Below, piece by piece: positions 8,855 through 16,054 of a stretch of 64,000 bases of DNA. This stretch comes from Nocardia sp. XZ_19_385 (lineage in GTDB: Bacteria > Actinomycetota > Actinomycetes > Mycobacteriales > Mycobacteriaceae), in assembly GCF_015355755.1 (NCBI RefSeq), contig NZ_JACVEE010000005.1, positions 124,001-188,000 of the forward strand. Direction: 5' to 3'. Each line of letters starts with the position of its first letter. The first letter of the stretch is position 1. A model generated the notes under the pieces. The model saw only the letters and a list, made by a program, of their open reading frames with translations. It had not been told where the DNA came from and ran no database searches. A program made the translations under genes and the position numbers.

Positions 8855-9148
8855 ATGACTGGCGTGGATGGGGAGCTACTTGATCCAGAGGCCTCGCGGG
8901 CGGTCATCGAACAAGCCAAGGGTGCGCTGATGCTGGTGTACGGCTTGACCGCGGAGCAGGCCTTCGACGTGCTACGGAAGCGTTCCCAGGAAACCAACAC
9001 CAAATTACGGGTGCTGGCGAGCAGACTGGTAGCGGAGTTGCCGGAAATGTCGCGCTCGCGGGCCGCGGTGGCCTTCCTCCGCTCGCGTTTCGATCAATTG
9101 CTACAGCACGAGTTCCTATGGGTGACGTCGGAAGCGAGAGTGCGATGA
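8855..9148 (+). CDS. Stand-alone ANTAR domain protein
   Basis: A 97-residue protein consisting almost only of an ANTAR domain (RAVIEQAKGALMLVYG, EQAFDVLRKRSQETNTKLR). The core is nearly the same as in the gene upstream, which suggests a duplication that lost or never had the PAS part. An isolated ANTAR domain has no obvious sensor and may act by pairing with another ANTAR protein. The ATG at 8855 has only a weak ribosome site. Its stop overlaps the ATG of the secreted protease (ATGA), so the two are translated together. Confidence 0.85.
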   Translation: MTGVDGELLDPEASRAVIEQAKGALMLVYGLTAEQAFDVLRKRSQETNTKLRVLASRLVAELPEMSRSRAAVAFLRSRFDQLLQHEFLWVTSEARVR

Positions 9149-9816
9149 ACGAACGAGCCGGGCACCGATCCATCGGCGTGGTCTGCGCGGCCGCCGCGAT
9201 CACCGTGGCCGCCGCCGGAACCGCGCTGGCGGGTAGTGAACCACCGGTGGTGGGTGGCGGGTCCGGCATCATCATCGACAACCAGGCGCAATGCACGCTG
9301 ACGACGGTCGGCTACGACCGCGCCGGTCGGCTGCTGGGGCTGACCGCCGGGCACTGCGGTGACGCCGGGGCCAAGGTGGTGGCCGAGGCCAACCCCAATT
9401 TCGGTGTGGTCGGCCGCTTCGTCTACTCCAATCCGGATCTGGATTACGCCCTCATCGAATTCACGCCGGGGCGGATCAATCCCGTTGCGCGGATGGGGGA
9501 TACGACGATCACCGGGATCGGCGCGCCGGCGCAGTTCCCGGCTGTGGTGTGCAAGAAGGGGCGGACCACCGGCACGAGTTGCGGTGTGGTGTGGGGCAAT
9601 CTGCGCGCGGCGCACCACGAGACGTGGACCCAGATGTGTGTGCTCGAAGGCGACTCGGGCGCGCCGGTGATGGCGGGCTCGACCCTGGTCGGGATGGTGA
9701 ACGCCTACCTCGGGGTCGGGTGCCTGGGGCCGGAGGTGGGCACGAACATGGCGGCGATCAGCGCCGATCTGGAGGCGCGCGATGAGGTCGGCGCCGGGTT
9801 CCACCCGATCCAGTAA
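9145..9816 (+). CDS. Secreted S1-family (trypsin-like) serine protease
   Basis: A 223-residue chymotrypsin-fold protease with the catalytic triad in order: His70 (TAGHCG), Asp100 (NPDLDYA) and Ser171 (GDSGAP). An N-terminal signal peptide covers about residues 1-30, with basic NERAGHR, a hydrophobic AAAAITVAAAG core and a likely cut after the ALA-type site. The ATG at 9145 was preferred to one at 9118 because it overlaps the preceding stop and leaves a normal signal peptide. It resembles small actinomycete S1 proteases without a long pro-domain. The gene is followed by a strong hairpin terminator. Confidence 0.85.
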   Translation: MNERAGHRSIGVVCAAAAITVAAAGTALAGSEPPVVGGGSGIIIDNQAQCTLTTVGYDRAGRLLGLTAGHCGDAGAKVVAEANPNFGVVGRFVYSNPDLDYALIEFTPGRINPVARMGDTTITGIGAPAQFPAVVCKKGRTTGTSCGVVWGNLRAAHHETWTQMCVLEGDSGAPVMAGSTLVGMVNAYLGVGCLGPEVGTNMAAISADLEARDEVGAGFHPIQ

Positions 9817-9834
9817 TAGTTCGCCACCGCAAAC

Positions 9835-9869
9835 CTGAGCGCAGCGACGGAGACCGTCGCTGCGCTCAG
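9835..9869. terminator. Bidirectional hairpin terminator
   Basis: A perfect inverted repeat with a 16-base-pair stem (CTGAGCGCAGCGACGG against its exact complement) closes over a 3-base AGA loop. It lies between the converging protease and CsbD genes and can serve both. No long T-run follows on either strand, which is common in high-GC actinobacteria. Confidence 0.85.
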
Positions 9870-9882
9870 AATTACCGCGGGG

Positions 9883-10122
9883 CTACTTGTCGGGGTTGCG
9901 GTGCATGGCGTCCTTGGCCTTGTCGGCCAGGCCTCCGAGGGTGTTCTTCACCTCGTCGAGACCCTCCTTGGCGCCTTCAGCAGCGTCGTGGAGCACACCC
10001 TTGACCTTCGCCTCGGCCTGATCGGCCTTGCCTTCCTGGCGCAGGCCCTTGTCGCCGGTGGCGTGGCCCGCGGCTTCTTTGGCTTTGCCGCCGGCTTCGT
10101 CGATCTTGTCGCGAAGAGACAT
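9883..10122 (-). CDS. CsbD family stress-response protein
   Basis: A 79-residue, highly charged helical protein opening MSLRDKIDEAGGKAKEAAG, the CsbD pattern, followed by repeated GKADQAEAKVK-like amphipathic segments. CsbD proteins are small general-stress proteins of unknown biochemical role. The ATG at 10122 has GGAGG 8 bases upstream; 27 further in-frame residues upstream are not family-like. Transcription ends at the hairpin at 9835-9869. Confidence 0.9.
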   Translation of the reverse strand: MSLRDKIDEAGGKAKEAAGHATGDKGLRQEGKADQAEAKVKGVLHDAAEGAKEGLDEVKNTLGGLADKAKDAMHRNPDK

Positions 10123-10293
10123 CGAAAACCTCCGATCGATTCCGCGCCCGCGGTGGGCGCAGTTCCGATACTGCCTCGCATTGCACCAGCGCGCACACGG
10201 CAATCGATGAGAAGCCGGTCACCAAGGCCGGTCATCGCAGGTTTCCGGGCGCTATTGCGACCCAATGGTGTCTCTACCGTTACTTCCAAGCAA

Positions 10294-11322
10294 CTACTGC
10301 TCTGGCTTTTCGAACTGGCTGCGCTTCCAGTCGCCGTACGGTTCGTCGCGTTCGCGCACCGCTTCCCGGAAGCCGGTGGTCGCCGCGCGCAGCTGGAAGG
10401 CGTAACCCTCGCGGGTGTGCCGGGAGATGCCGTCGAAAACGGTGCTGATCATGCCGGAGTTCTGCACACCCTGGGCCAGTAGCGCGCTGTTGAGCGCGAG
10501 TTTGGCCATGATCAGCTGGTTGACCGGCATCCGCGCGATGCGCTCGAGCAGGGCCTCGGTGCGCTCGTCGAGCTGGTCGGCGGGCGGCGCCTCGACCGCC
10601 AGCCCCCACTCCTCGGCCTGCTTGCCGGACAGGCAGTCGCCGGTGAACAGCAGCCGTTTGGCGCGCTGGTCGCCGAGGCGATGCGCCCACATGCCCGCCG
10701 CCGGAATGCCCCAGACCCGGGTGGGCGGATAGCCGATCTTGGTGTCGTCGGCGCAGATGATCTGGTCGGCGTACAGCGCGATATCGGTGCCGCCGGCCAC
10801 CGCGAAGCCGTGCAGTTTCGCCACGGTCGGCTTGTTGGCGTAGAGCAGGCTGGCGAAGCCCCGGTTGAAACGGCTCATCATGGCGTAGTCGACCATGGGA
10901 TCCCAAGTGCCCCAAGGGTTGTGGTTGGCGGCCTGGACGCCGGGATCGAGCACCGTGCCGGCGGTGTCGTGTGTGCCGACGCCGAGATCGAAGCTGTTCT
11001 CGGCGAAGATCGACAGGTCGTAGCCGCCGCAGAAACCCTTGCCGCGGCCCGAGACCACCATGACGTGCACGCGCGGGTCCAGGTCGGCGCGTTCGACGGC
11101 GTGCGCCAGCTCGATCGGGGTGTCGGCGGTGATGGCGTTGCCGTGCTCGGGGCGGTTGAAGGTGATGCGCGCGATCCGGCCGTCGACCTCGTAGGTGAGG
11201 GTGCGGTAGGTGGTGCTGTCGTCGGCGGGTAGCGGGCGACCGGCCCAGGGGGCGTCGGGGCCGTCGGTGAGGCCTTCGTACCAGGCCGCGGGGCGGGTGC
11301 CGGAGTGCTTCTCGGAATCCAT
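10294..11322 (-). CDS. Crotonase / enoyl-CoA hydratase family protein
   Basis: A 342-residue crotonase-superfamily enzyme, longer than the usual 260 or so because of extra loops near residues 110-150 and a C-terminal extension. Family features are the RITFNRPEHGNAI strand, the oxyanion-hole segment GKGFCGGYDL, and the second oxyanion region HGFAVAGGTDIAL. The residues normally acting as acid/base in hydratases are not clear, so the exact reaction (hydration, isomerisation or another acyl-CoA change) is left open. It is divergently transcribed from an AidB-like acyl-CoA dehydrogenase across a 72-base promoter with twin palindromes. The pair looks like a small acyl-CoA degradation unit. Confidence 0.85.
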   Translation of the reverse strand: MDSEKHSGTRPAAWYEGLTDGPDAPWAGRPLPADDSTTYRTLTYEVDGRIARITFNRPEHGNAITADTPIELAHAVERADLDPRVHVMVVSGRGKGFCGGYDLSIFAENSFDLGVGTHDTAGTVLDPGVQAANHNPWGTWDPMVDYAMMSRFNRGFASLLYANKPTVAKLHGFAVAGGTDIALYADQIICADDTKIGYPPTRVWGIPAAGMWAHRLGDQRAKRLLFTGDCLSGKQAEEWGLAVEAPPADQLDERTEALLERIARMPVNQLIMAKLALNSALLAQGVQNSGMISTVFDGISRHTREGYAFQLRAATTGFREAVRERDEPYGDWKRSQFEKPEQ

Positions 11323-11331
11323 GCCGCCATC

Positions 11332-11371
11332 GTATTACATACTTATGTCGAGTGATCATGTATTGTAATAC
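11332..11371. promoter_or_regulatory. Twin palindromic operator-like boxes between divergent acyl-CoA genes
   Basis: Two related near-palindromes, GTATTACATAC (11332-11342) and GTATTGTAATAC (11360-11371), sit in the 72-base gap between the crotonase and AidB-like genes. Each half reads GTAT...ATAC. Their centres are about 28 bases apart, nearly three helical turns. They overlap the likely promoter zone, so a repressor bound here would control both directions. The PaaX-type regulator at 13036-13758 is a candidate; a TetR protein elsewhere is equally possible. Confidence 0.55.
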
Positions 11372-11394
11372 TGAGGTCGGCGTTAGGAGCTTCC

Positions 11395-13026
11395 ATGAGT
11401 ACGCACGCGGTGACGAATCAGGTTCCGCCCCTTGTCGACTACGACCTCGCCGAGCAGCCGGTGCTGCTGGAGGCGCTGGGTCGGGCAGGCGCGGAGCACG
11501 CACTCGACGAATTACACGAGATCGGGCGGCTCGCCGGCAGCGCCGCGGCGCAACAGCTGGGTGACCTGGCCGAAGCGCATCCGCCGGTGCTGAAGACGCA
11601 CGACCGGTACGGGCACCGCGTCGACGAGGTGGTCTACGACCCCAGCTACCACCAGCTGATGACCCATGCCGTGGGCTTCGGACTGCACGGCGCGGTGTGG
11701 GCCGACACCCGGCCGAATCCACACCTGACCCGGGCGGCGAAGCTGAGCGTGTGGGGTCCCGTCGACGCCGGGCACGGCTGCCCGATCTCGATGACCTACG
11801 CCGTGGTTCCGGCCTTGCGTGCCAACCCTGAGCTGGCCGCGCAGTACGAGCCGCTGCTCACCGCCCGCGAATACGATCCGGGGCTGCGCGCGCCGCTGAC
11901 CAAGCGCGGACTGATCGCGGGCATGTCGATGACCGAGAAGCAAGGTGGCTCCGATGTGCGGGCCAACACCACCACCGCGGTGCCGCAGCCGGACGGCAGC
12001 TACCGGATCACCGGGCACAAGTGGTTCACCTCCGCGCCGATGTCGGACCTGTTCCTCACCCTCGCGCAGGCGCCGGGCGGGCTGTCGTGCTTCCTGGTGC
12101 CGCGGGTCCTGCCCGACGGTTCACGCAATCACTTTGCGCTGCAACGACTCAAGGACAAGCTCGGCAACCGCTCCAATGCCAGTAGCGAGGTCGAATACGA
12201 CAACACCCTCGGCTGGCTGGTCGGCCCCGAAGGCCGGGGTGTGCCGACCATCATCGAGATGGTCAACCTGACCCGGCTCGACTGCACGATCGGCGCCGCC
12301 ACCGCCATGCGCACCGGCGTGGCACAGGCCGCGCATCACGCCGCGCACCGGAAAGCCTTCGGCGCCAGTCTGTCCGAGCAGCCGCTGATGCGGAATGTGC
12401 TGGCCGACCTGGCGGTCGAAGCCGAAGCCGCCAGCACCGTCGCGATGTGGCTGGCCGACCTCACCGACCAGGCCGTCGCCGGTGTCGAGGGCGCGGACCA
12501 GCTGCGCCGAATCTCGTTGGCGGTCAGCAAGTATTACGTGTGCAAGCGCGGGCCGATGCATGCCGCCGAAGCGCTGGAATGCCTGGGCGGCAACGGCTAT
12601 GTCGAGGAATCGCGCATGCCGCGGCTGTATCGGGAAGCGCCGCTGCTGTCGATCTGGGAAGGGTCCGGCAATGTCGCGGCCCTGGATACCTTGCGCGCCA
12701 TGGCGAAACAGCCGGAAACCCTGGCCGCCTACTTCGACGAGGTGAAGCGAGCCGCGGGCGCCGACAAGCACCTCGACGCGGCGATCACCCGCCTGGAAGG
12801 GCAGTTCGGCGACTTCGACACCATCCAGCACCGCGCCCGCCGCGTCGTCGGCGATATGGCGCAGGTATTACAGGCCTCGCTGCTGGTGCGTTACGGCCAT
12901 CCGGCGGTCGCCGACGCGTTCACCGTCAGCCGTTTGGGCGGTGAACACGGCGATGTCTTCGGGACGCTGCCCACCGGCCTGGACACCGCCGCGATCATCG
13001 ACCGGGCAACTCCGAAAGTCGGCTGA
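11395..13026 (+). CDS. Acyl-CoA dehydrogenase, AidB-like
   Basis: A 543-residue FAD-dependent acyl-CoA dehydrogenase of the AidB/isovaleryl-CoA-like branch, very close to the length of E. coli AidB. Recognisable parts are MTEKQGGSDVRA and the GHKWFTSAP strand of the flavin-binding middle domain, RLDCTIGAA, and the C-terminal LGGNGYVEES and SIWEGSGN segments typical of AidB. Catalysis is expected to be alpha,beta-dehydrogenation of an acyl-CoA; AidB of E. coli also binds DNA, which cannot be judged here. TAGGAG 5 bases before the ATG fixes the start. It is divergent from the crotonase and converges on the PaaX-type regulator. Confidence 0.88.
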   Translation: MSTHAVTNQVPPLVDYDLAEQPVLLEALGRAGAEHALDELHEIGRLAGSAAAQQLGDLAEAHPPVLKTHDRYGHRVDEVVYDPSYHQLMTHAVGFGLHGAVWADTRPNPHLTRAAKLSVWGPVDAGHGCPISMTYAVVPALRANPELAAQYEPLLTAREYDPGLRAPLTKRGLIAGMSMTEKQGGSDVRANTTTAVPQPDGSYRITGHKWFTSAPMSDLFLTLAQAPGGLSCFLVPRVLPDGSRNHFALQRLKDKLGNRSNASSEVEYDNTLGWLVGPEGRGVPTIIEMVNLTRLDCTIGAATAMRTGVAQAAHHAAHRKAFGASLSEQPLMRNVLADLAVEAEAASTVAMWLADLTDQAVAGVEGADQLRRISLAVSKYYVCKRGPMHAAEALECLGGNGYVEESRMPRLYREAPLLSIWEGSGNVAALDTLRAMAKQPETLAAYFDEVKRAAGADKHLDAAITRLEGQFGDFDTIQHRARRVVGDMAQVLQASLLVRYGHPAVADAFTVSRLGGEHGDVFGTLPTGLDTAAIIDRATPKVG

Positions 13027-13035
13027 CGGCGCGGG

Positions 13036-13758
13036 TCACTGGACGAAGTTCTGCTCCGCGAAAGCGATGAATTCCGTTCGGAATCCCTCGTATTCGGCGC
13101 GCAGTCGCATTCCGGGCCAGTCGGCGGGCAGCAGTGGTTCGGGCAGCAGCGGATCGTCGAGAATGTGGCGCACCGCCGCGGCCGCCACCTCGAAGCGATC
13201 CGCCATCGTCTTCCCGGACTCGAACGCCCGCAGCAGCCGTTCCGCGTCCCGAGCCCAATTCTTCGGCGCGAAAAGGGATTCCGCGAGCTTGACCGGAGCG
13301 GTCTGCGGTTCGGCGGTGAACTGAACGATGCGCCGGGTGGCGTCCCGCCCGAGCGCGATGTCGATATTGCCTGGCCGGGTCCACACCCCCTCGCGCAACT
13401 CGGCCACCTTGTTGGCGCGCATGGAGTCACGGAACGCGATGCGCGCACTGGCCTCGGCGCCGACCGTCGTCACCACCGCCATGTACCAGCGCCCGTCCCA
13501 TTCCCGCTGCACCGGGCGCAGCGCCGCATCCTGGCGGCGCTGCCGCTCGATCAACCGTTGCGAGAGCCGATAGACGCTGTTGCTGCGCTCCAGATCCCCC
13601 GCGGCCACCATCCGCGTCAGCGCCACCCGCACCGCCGACTGCTGCAACCCCAGCTCCTCGGCCACCGTCACGATCCAGCTGACCGGCGCCTCCGCCGGAT
13701 GCGCCCCCAGCAGCGCACTGAGAATCGCCGACCGAGCGGTCAGCTTCCGCATCGCCAC
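13036..13758 (-). CDS. PaaX family transcriptional regulator
   Basis: A 240-residue regulator with the PaaX layout. An N-terminal winged helix (KLTARSAILSALLG, then QQSAVRVALTRMVAAGDLERS) leads to a central domain (REWDGRWYMAVV) and a C-terminal domain (LPADWPGMRLR). PaaX-type repressors respond to acyl-CoA ligands such as phenylacetyl-CoA. The adjacent acyl-CoA dehydrogenase and crotonase fit a similar local role, but ligand and target are unproven. GTG at 13758 is preferred because AGGTGG lies 6 bases upstream; an ATG at 13752 is the alternative. Confidence 0.82.
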   Translation of the reverse strand: MAMRKLTARSAILSALLGAHPAEAPVSWIVTVAEELGLQQSAVRVALTRMVAAGDLERSNSVYRLSQRLIERQRRQDAALRPVQREWDGRWYMAVVTTVGAEASARIAFRDSMRANKVAELREGVWTRPGNIDIALGRDATRRIVQFTAEPQTAPVKLAESLFAPKNWARDAERLLRAFESGKTMADRFEVAAAAVRHILDDPLLPEPLLPADWPGMRLRAEYEGFRTEFIAFAEQNFVQ

Positions 13759-14217
13759 TGTCGTCCACCTCGCCTGGGAAAGGGCCGGGAATCGGCCAGC
13801 CGGAAAGTCTACAGAGCTGCACCGATCCCACGATTCCCCGATCGCCCCAGCCGGTCGGAAATGTGCGGGTGCGTTGCTGGGGCGGGCAGCTGGCAGGCCG
13901 GATACGGGGGTGACCCCGGTGATCTTGGCCCCGGTCGAGTATGGCAATCTGAGACACGTCATTTTCGTTGCTGCCCAGGGGCTTTCGATCAGACTTCGTT
14001 TCACTTCCGATTTATGGAAAGTGTCCGCAATGCGCTGCCGTAATGGTCGTTCCGTATACCGCAGCGGACCGTGTGTCGCCGCGCGCCACGCCGAGTTTGG
14101 CGTGCCATTGGCAAATCAACGGTTTCGCAGGCGGCGGCCATCGACTATGAATGCTTGGGTGCCGAACCCAACCGCGACTACAAGTCTCCCCCCGAGCGTC
14201 CGCAGTGGGGGGCCCCG
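13759..14217. other. Gene-free 459-base region before the repeat-tailed membrane protein
   Basis: No coding frame here has family-like sequence; the open frames are extensions of flanking genes. The stretch around 13955-14020 is noticeably richer in A+T and is the most likely promoter zone for the gene at 14218, which would give a leader of roughly 200 bases. No hairpin, operator or RNA motif was recognised with confidence. Confidence 0.4.
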
Positions 14218-15843
14218 ATGACCATCGAGCATCCCATCGAGGACGAGGTGACACAGCTGGCAAGGCGGGTCGAGAAGGCCCGGGGCCGGCTGGCCTGGCA
14301 ATTCGATCCCGCGCTCACCGAAGCGCTGTCCGAGGACGAGCTACACGCAGAACGTGAACTCGCCGAACGGATCCGGGAACAAGATCGGGGCCAGCGCTGG
14401 AAGGAAGTGCAGGCACTGGCCGGGGCCGCCGACCGCGCCAGGCAGACCACCGAAGCAATCGAGAAGGCCGATATGCGTGATCTTCTGGTCGCCCGCAAGG
14501 CAATTGCCGCGCAACGGCGCGAATCCAGCCCGCATGCCCGGCTGGCCTCGCTGTACCGGCATCGGGCCTGGTCACTGCGTGCACTGGCCGGCGTGGTCGG
14601 CGCGGGCATGCTGTGGTCGGCGGTGAATGTGCAGCACAATATCGCGCCGGGCGGGCCCTCGGATCCGCTGTTCTGGTTCAGCTATCTGCTCGAAGGCATG
14701 ATCAGCGTCTGTTTGATCATCATCATGATCGGCACCAACAAGGTGTCCGAGTGGGGGGTCGTCGACAATCGCGGGCAGGTTGCCCTCGCCGAGCTGGCAC
14801 TGCTGGGCCTGACCGTCTGTCTGAACACCTATCCGTACCTGCGGGTCGGTGAGTGGTACGAGGTGGCCGTGCACGCCATCGCGCCGGTGATGATCGGTGT
14901 CGCGCTACTCATTCACGACGCCGCGAGCGCGCGCTACGGACTGGCCATCGCCCGGGCCACCGAGCAGGTCAAGGAGATGCCGGACCCGGTCGAGCGCATT
15001 CGGCGGCAGTTGCCCTCGCTCGCGGGGTACACGCGCAGTGCCACGGCCAAGGTGGCCGCGGCCAAGGAAGCCGAACCTGTCGTCGAACCGGAGCCGGTCG
15101 ACGAGGTCGTGGCAGAACCGGTGGCGGAAGCCGCGGTCGAGGTCACCGAGATGCTCCCGCCGCCTTTGCCGCCCGCGGCGCGCAACGGCAAGCGCAATGG
15201 TGCGCCGGTGCCGAACGGTGTGCACGTGGCCACCGCGCCGCGTCCGGCGCCGGAGAAGCGCCGTGCGCCAGTCGATTCCGGCAAGGTCGCCGCAGTGCTC
15301 AATACCGACCAGCCGGTACAGGCGAAGATGAACGGTCGGCCCGCACCCGCCGCGAGTGCCGAAAAGCGGGTCGCGCCAGTCGTTGTCGAGAACCGGCCGA
15401 AGGTGGCCGAGAACCGTCCGACGGTGGTCGAGACGCGTCCGGTAGTGGTCGAGACGCGTCCGGCGGCAGAGACCCGTCCAGTGGTGGCCGAAAGCCGCCC
15501 GGCGGTAGTCGAGGCTCGTCCCGTGGTGGCCGAGCCGCGCCCGGCCACGCGCGTGAGCACGCAGAAGCCGGTCGCGGCGGTACAGGTCGCCTCGGAGCCG
15601 GCCCCGCCGGCGAAGGCCCGCAAGGTCGAAGCGCCGGTGCCGCAGCCGGAGGTCACCGTGGTGGCCGAACGCAAGCCGTCGAGCAAGCCCACCCCGGCCG
15701 AAAAGGCAAGTGCCCCAGAGCCGGATCCGCTCTACGACACCGGCCAGTTCCGGGTTGCCGACATCCTCGAACAGGAGCTCGCCGAGCTCCAGGCCGAGCG
15801 TCGCAAGGCCCGCACGAGCAAGCAGCGGACGGCTACCCGCTGA
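14218..15843 (+). CDS. Four-helix membrane protein (DUF2637-like) with a repeat-rich tail
   Basis: A 541-residue protein in three parts. Residues 1-110 are charged and probably coiled-coil (ELAERIREQDRGQRW). About residues 118-245 hold four membrane helices whose pattern resembles DUF2637/SpdB-like proteins of actinobacteria, including a His-rich VAVHAIAPVMIGVALLIHD fourth helix; the family call is tentative. The remaining 290 residues are low-complexity Pro/Glu/Ala/Arg sequence with an ETRPVV-type repeat at residues 391-444. The extreme C-terminus turns helical and charged (LEQELAELQAERRKAR). The ATG at 14218 follows a G-rich stretch and fits the domain; upstream in-frame codons look non-coding. 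No neighbour suggests a role. Confidence 0.7.
   Translation: MTIEHPIEDEVTQLARRVEKARGRLAWQFDPALTEALSEDELHAERELAERIREQDRGQRWKEVQALAGAADRARQTTEAIEKADMRDLLVARKAIAAQRRESSPHARLASLYRHRAWSLRALAGVVGAGMLWSAVNVQHNIAPGGPSDPLFWFSYLLEGMISVCLIIIMIGTNKVSEWGVVDNRGQVALAELALLGLTVCLNTYPYLRVGEWYEVAVHAIAPVMIGVALLIHDAASARYGLAIARATEQVKEMPDPVERIRRQLPSLAGYTRSATAKVAAAKEAEPVVEPEPVDEVVAEPVAEAAVEVTEMLPPPLPPAARNGKRNGAPVPNGVHVATAPRPAPEKRRAPVDSGKVAAVLNTDQPVQAKMNGRPAPAASAEKRVAPVVVENRPKVAENRPTVVETRPVVVETRPAAETRPVVAESRPAVVEARPVVAEPRPATRVSTQKPVAAVQVASEPAPPAKARKVEAPVPQPEVTVVAERKPSSKPTPAEKASAPEPDPLYDTGQFRVADILEQELAELQAERRKARTSKQRTATR
15388..15549 (+). repeat. Eight-copy ETRPVV-type heptad repeat inside a CDS
   Basis: Eight tandem units of about 7 codons (one of 6) encode E-[NTSAP]-R-P-x-[VA]-[VA], for example ENRPTVV, ETRPVVV, ESRPAVV and EARPVVA. 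The DNA units differ slightly at third positions, so the copies are not very recent. It is a protein-level repeat and not a CRISPR array. Confidence 0.85.
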
Positions 15844-15857
15844 GCATTCCGGCACCG

Positions 15858-15906
15858 TGACACCCCTGCCCCCGCACCTGGACGAGGTGCCGGGGGAGGG
15901 GTGTCA
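15858..15906 (+). terminator. Hairpin terminator after the repeat-tailed membrane protein
   Basis: The arm TGACACCCCT pairs with AGGGGTGTCA, and the inner parts GCCCCCGCACCT and AGGTGCCGGGGG pair almost completely, leaving a GGACG loop. The long GC-rich stem begins 15 bases after the stop codon, as expected of an intrinsic terminator. Confidence 0.8.
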
Positions 15907-16054
15907 ATGCGCACTCGATGCACGGTCTCTATAGTTGCCCGCAGATCGCTTGTGGCGCTTGGCGCTACCGCGTGCGCATGTTCGAGATGTACCGCACGAC
16001 TTTGATTTACCGCAGACCCCTTCCGGATGGTCGATCGAAGCTGAGGGCCCCTAC

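Noticed and set aside
15388..15549. Short tandem repeats that could suggest a CRISPR array
   Set aside because: The units are 18-21 bases without spacers, lie in frame within a gene and encode an E-x-R-P-V-V protein repeat.
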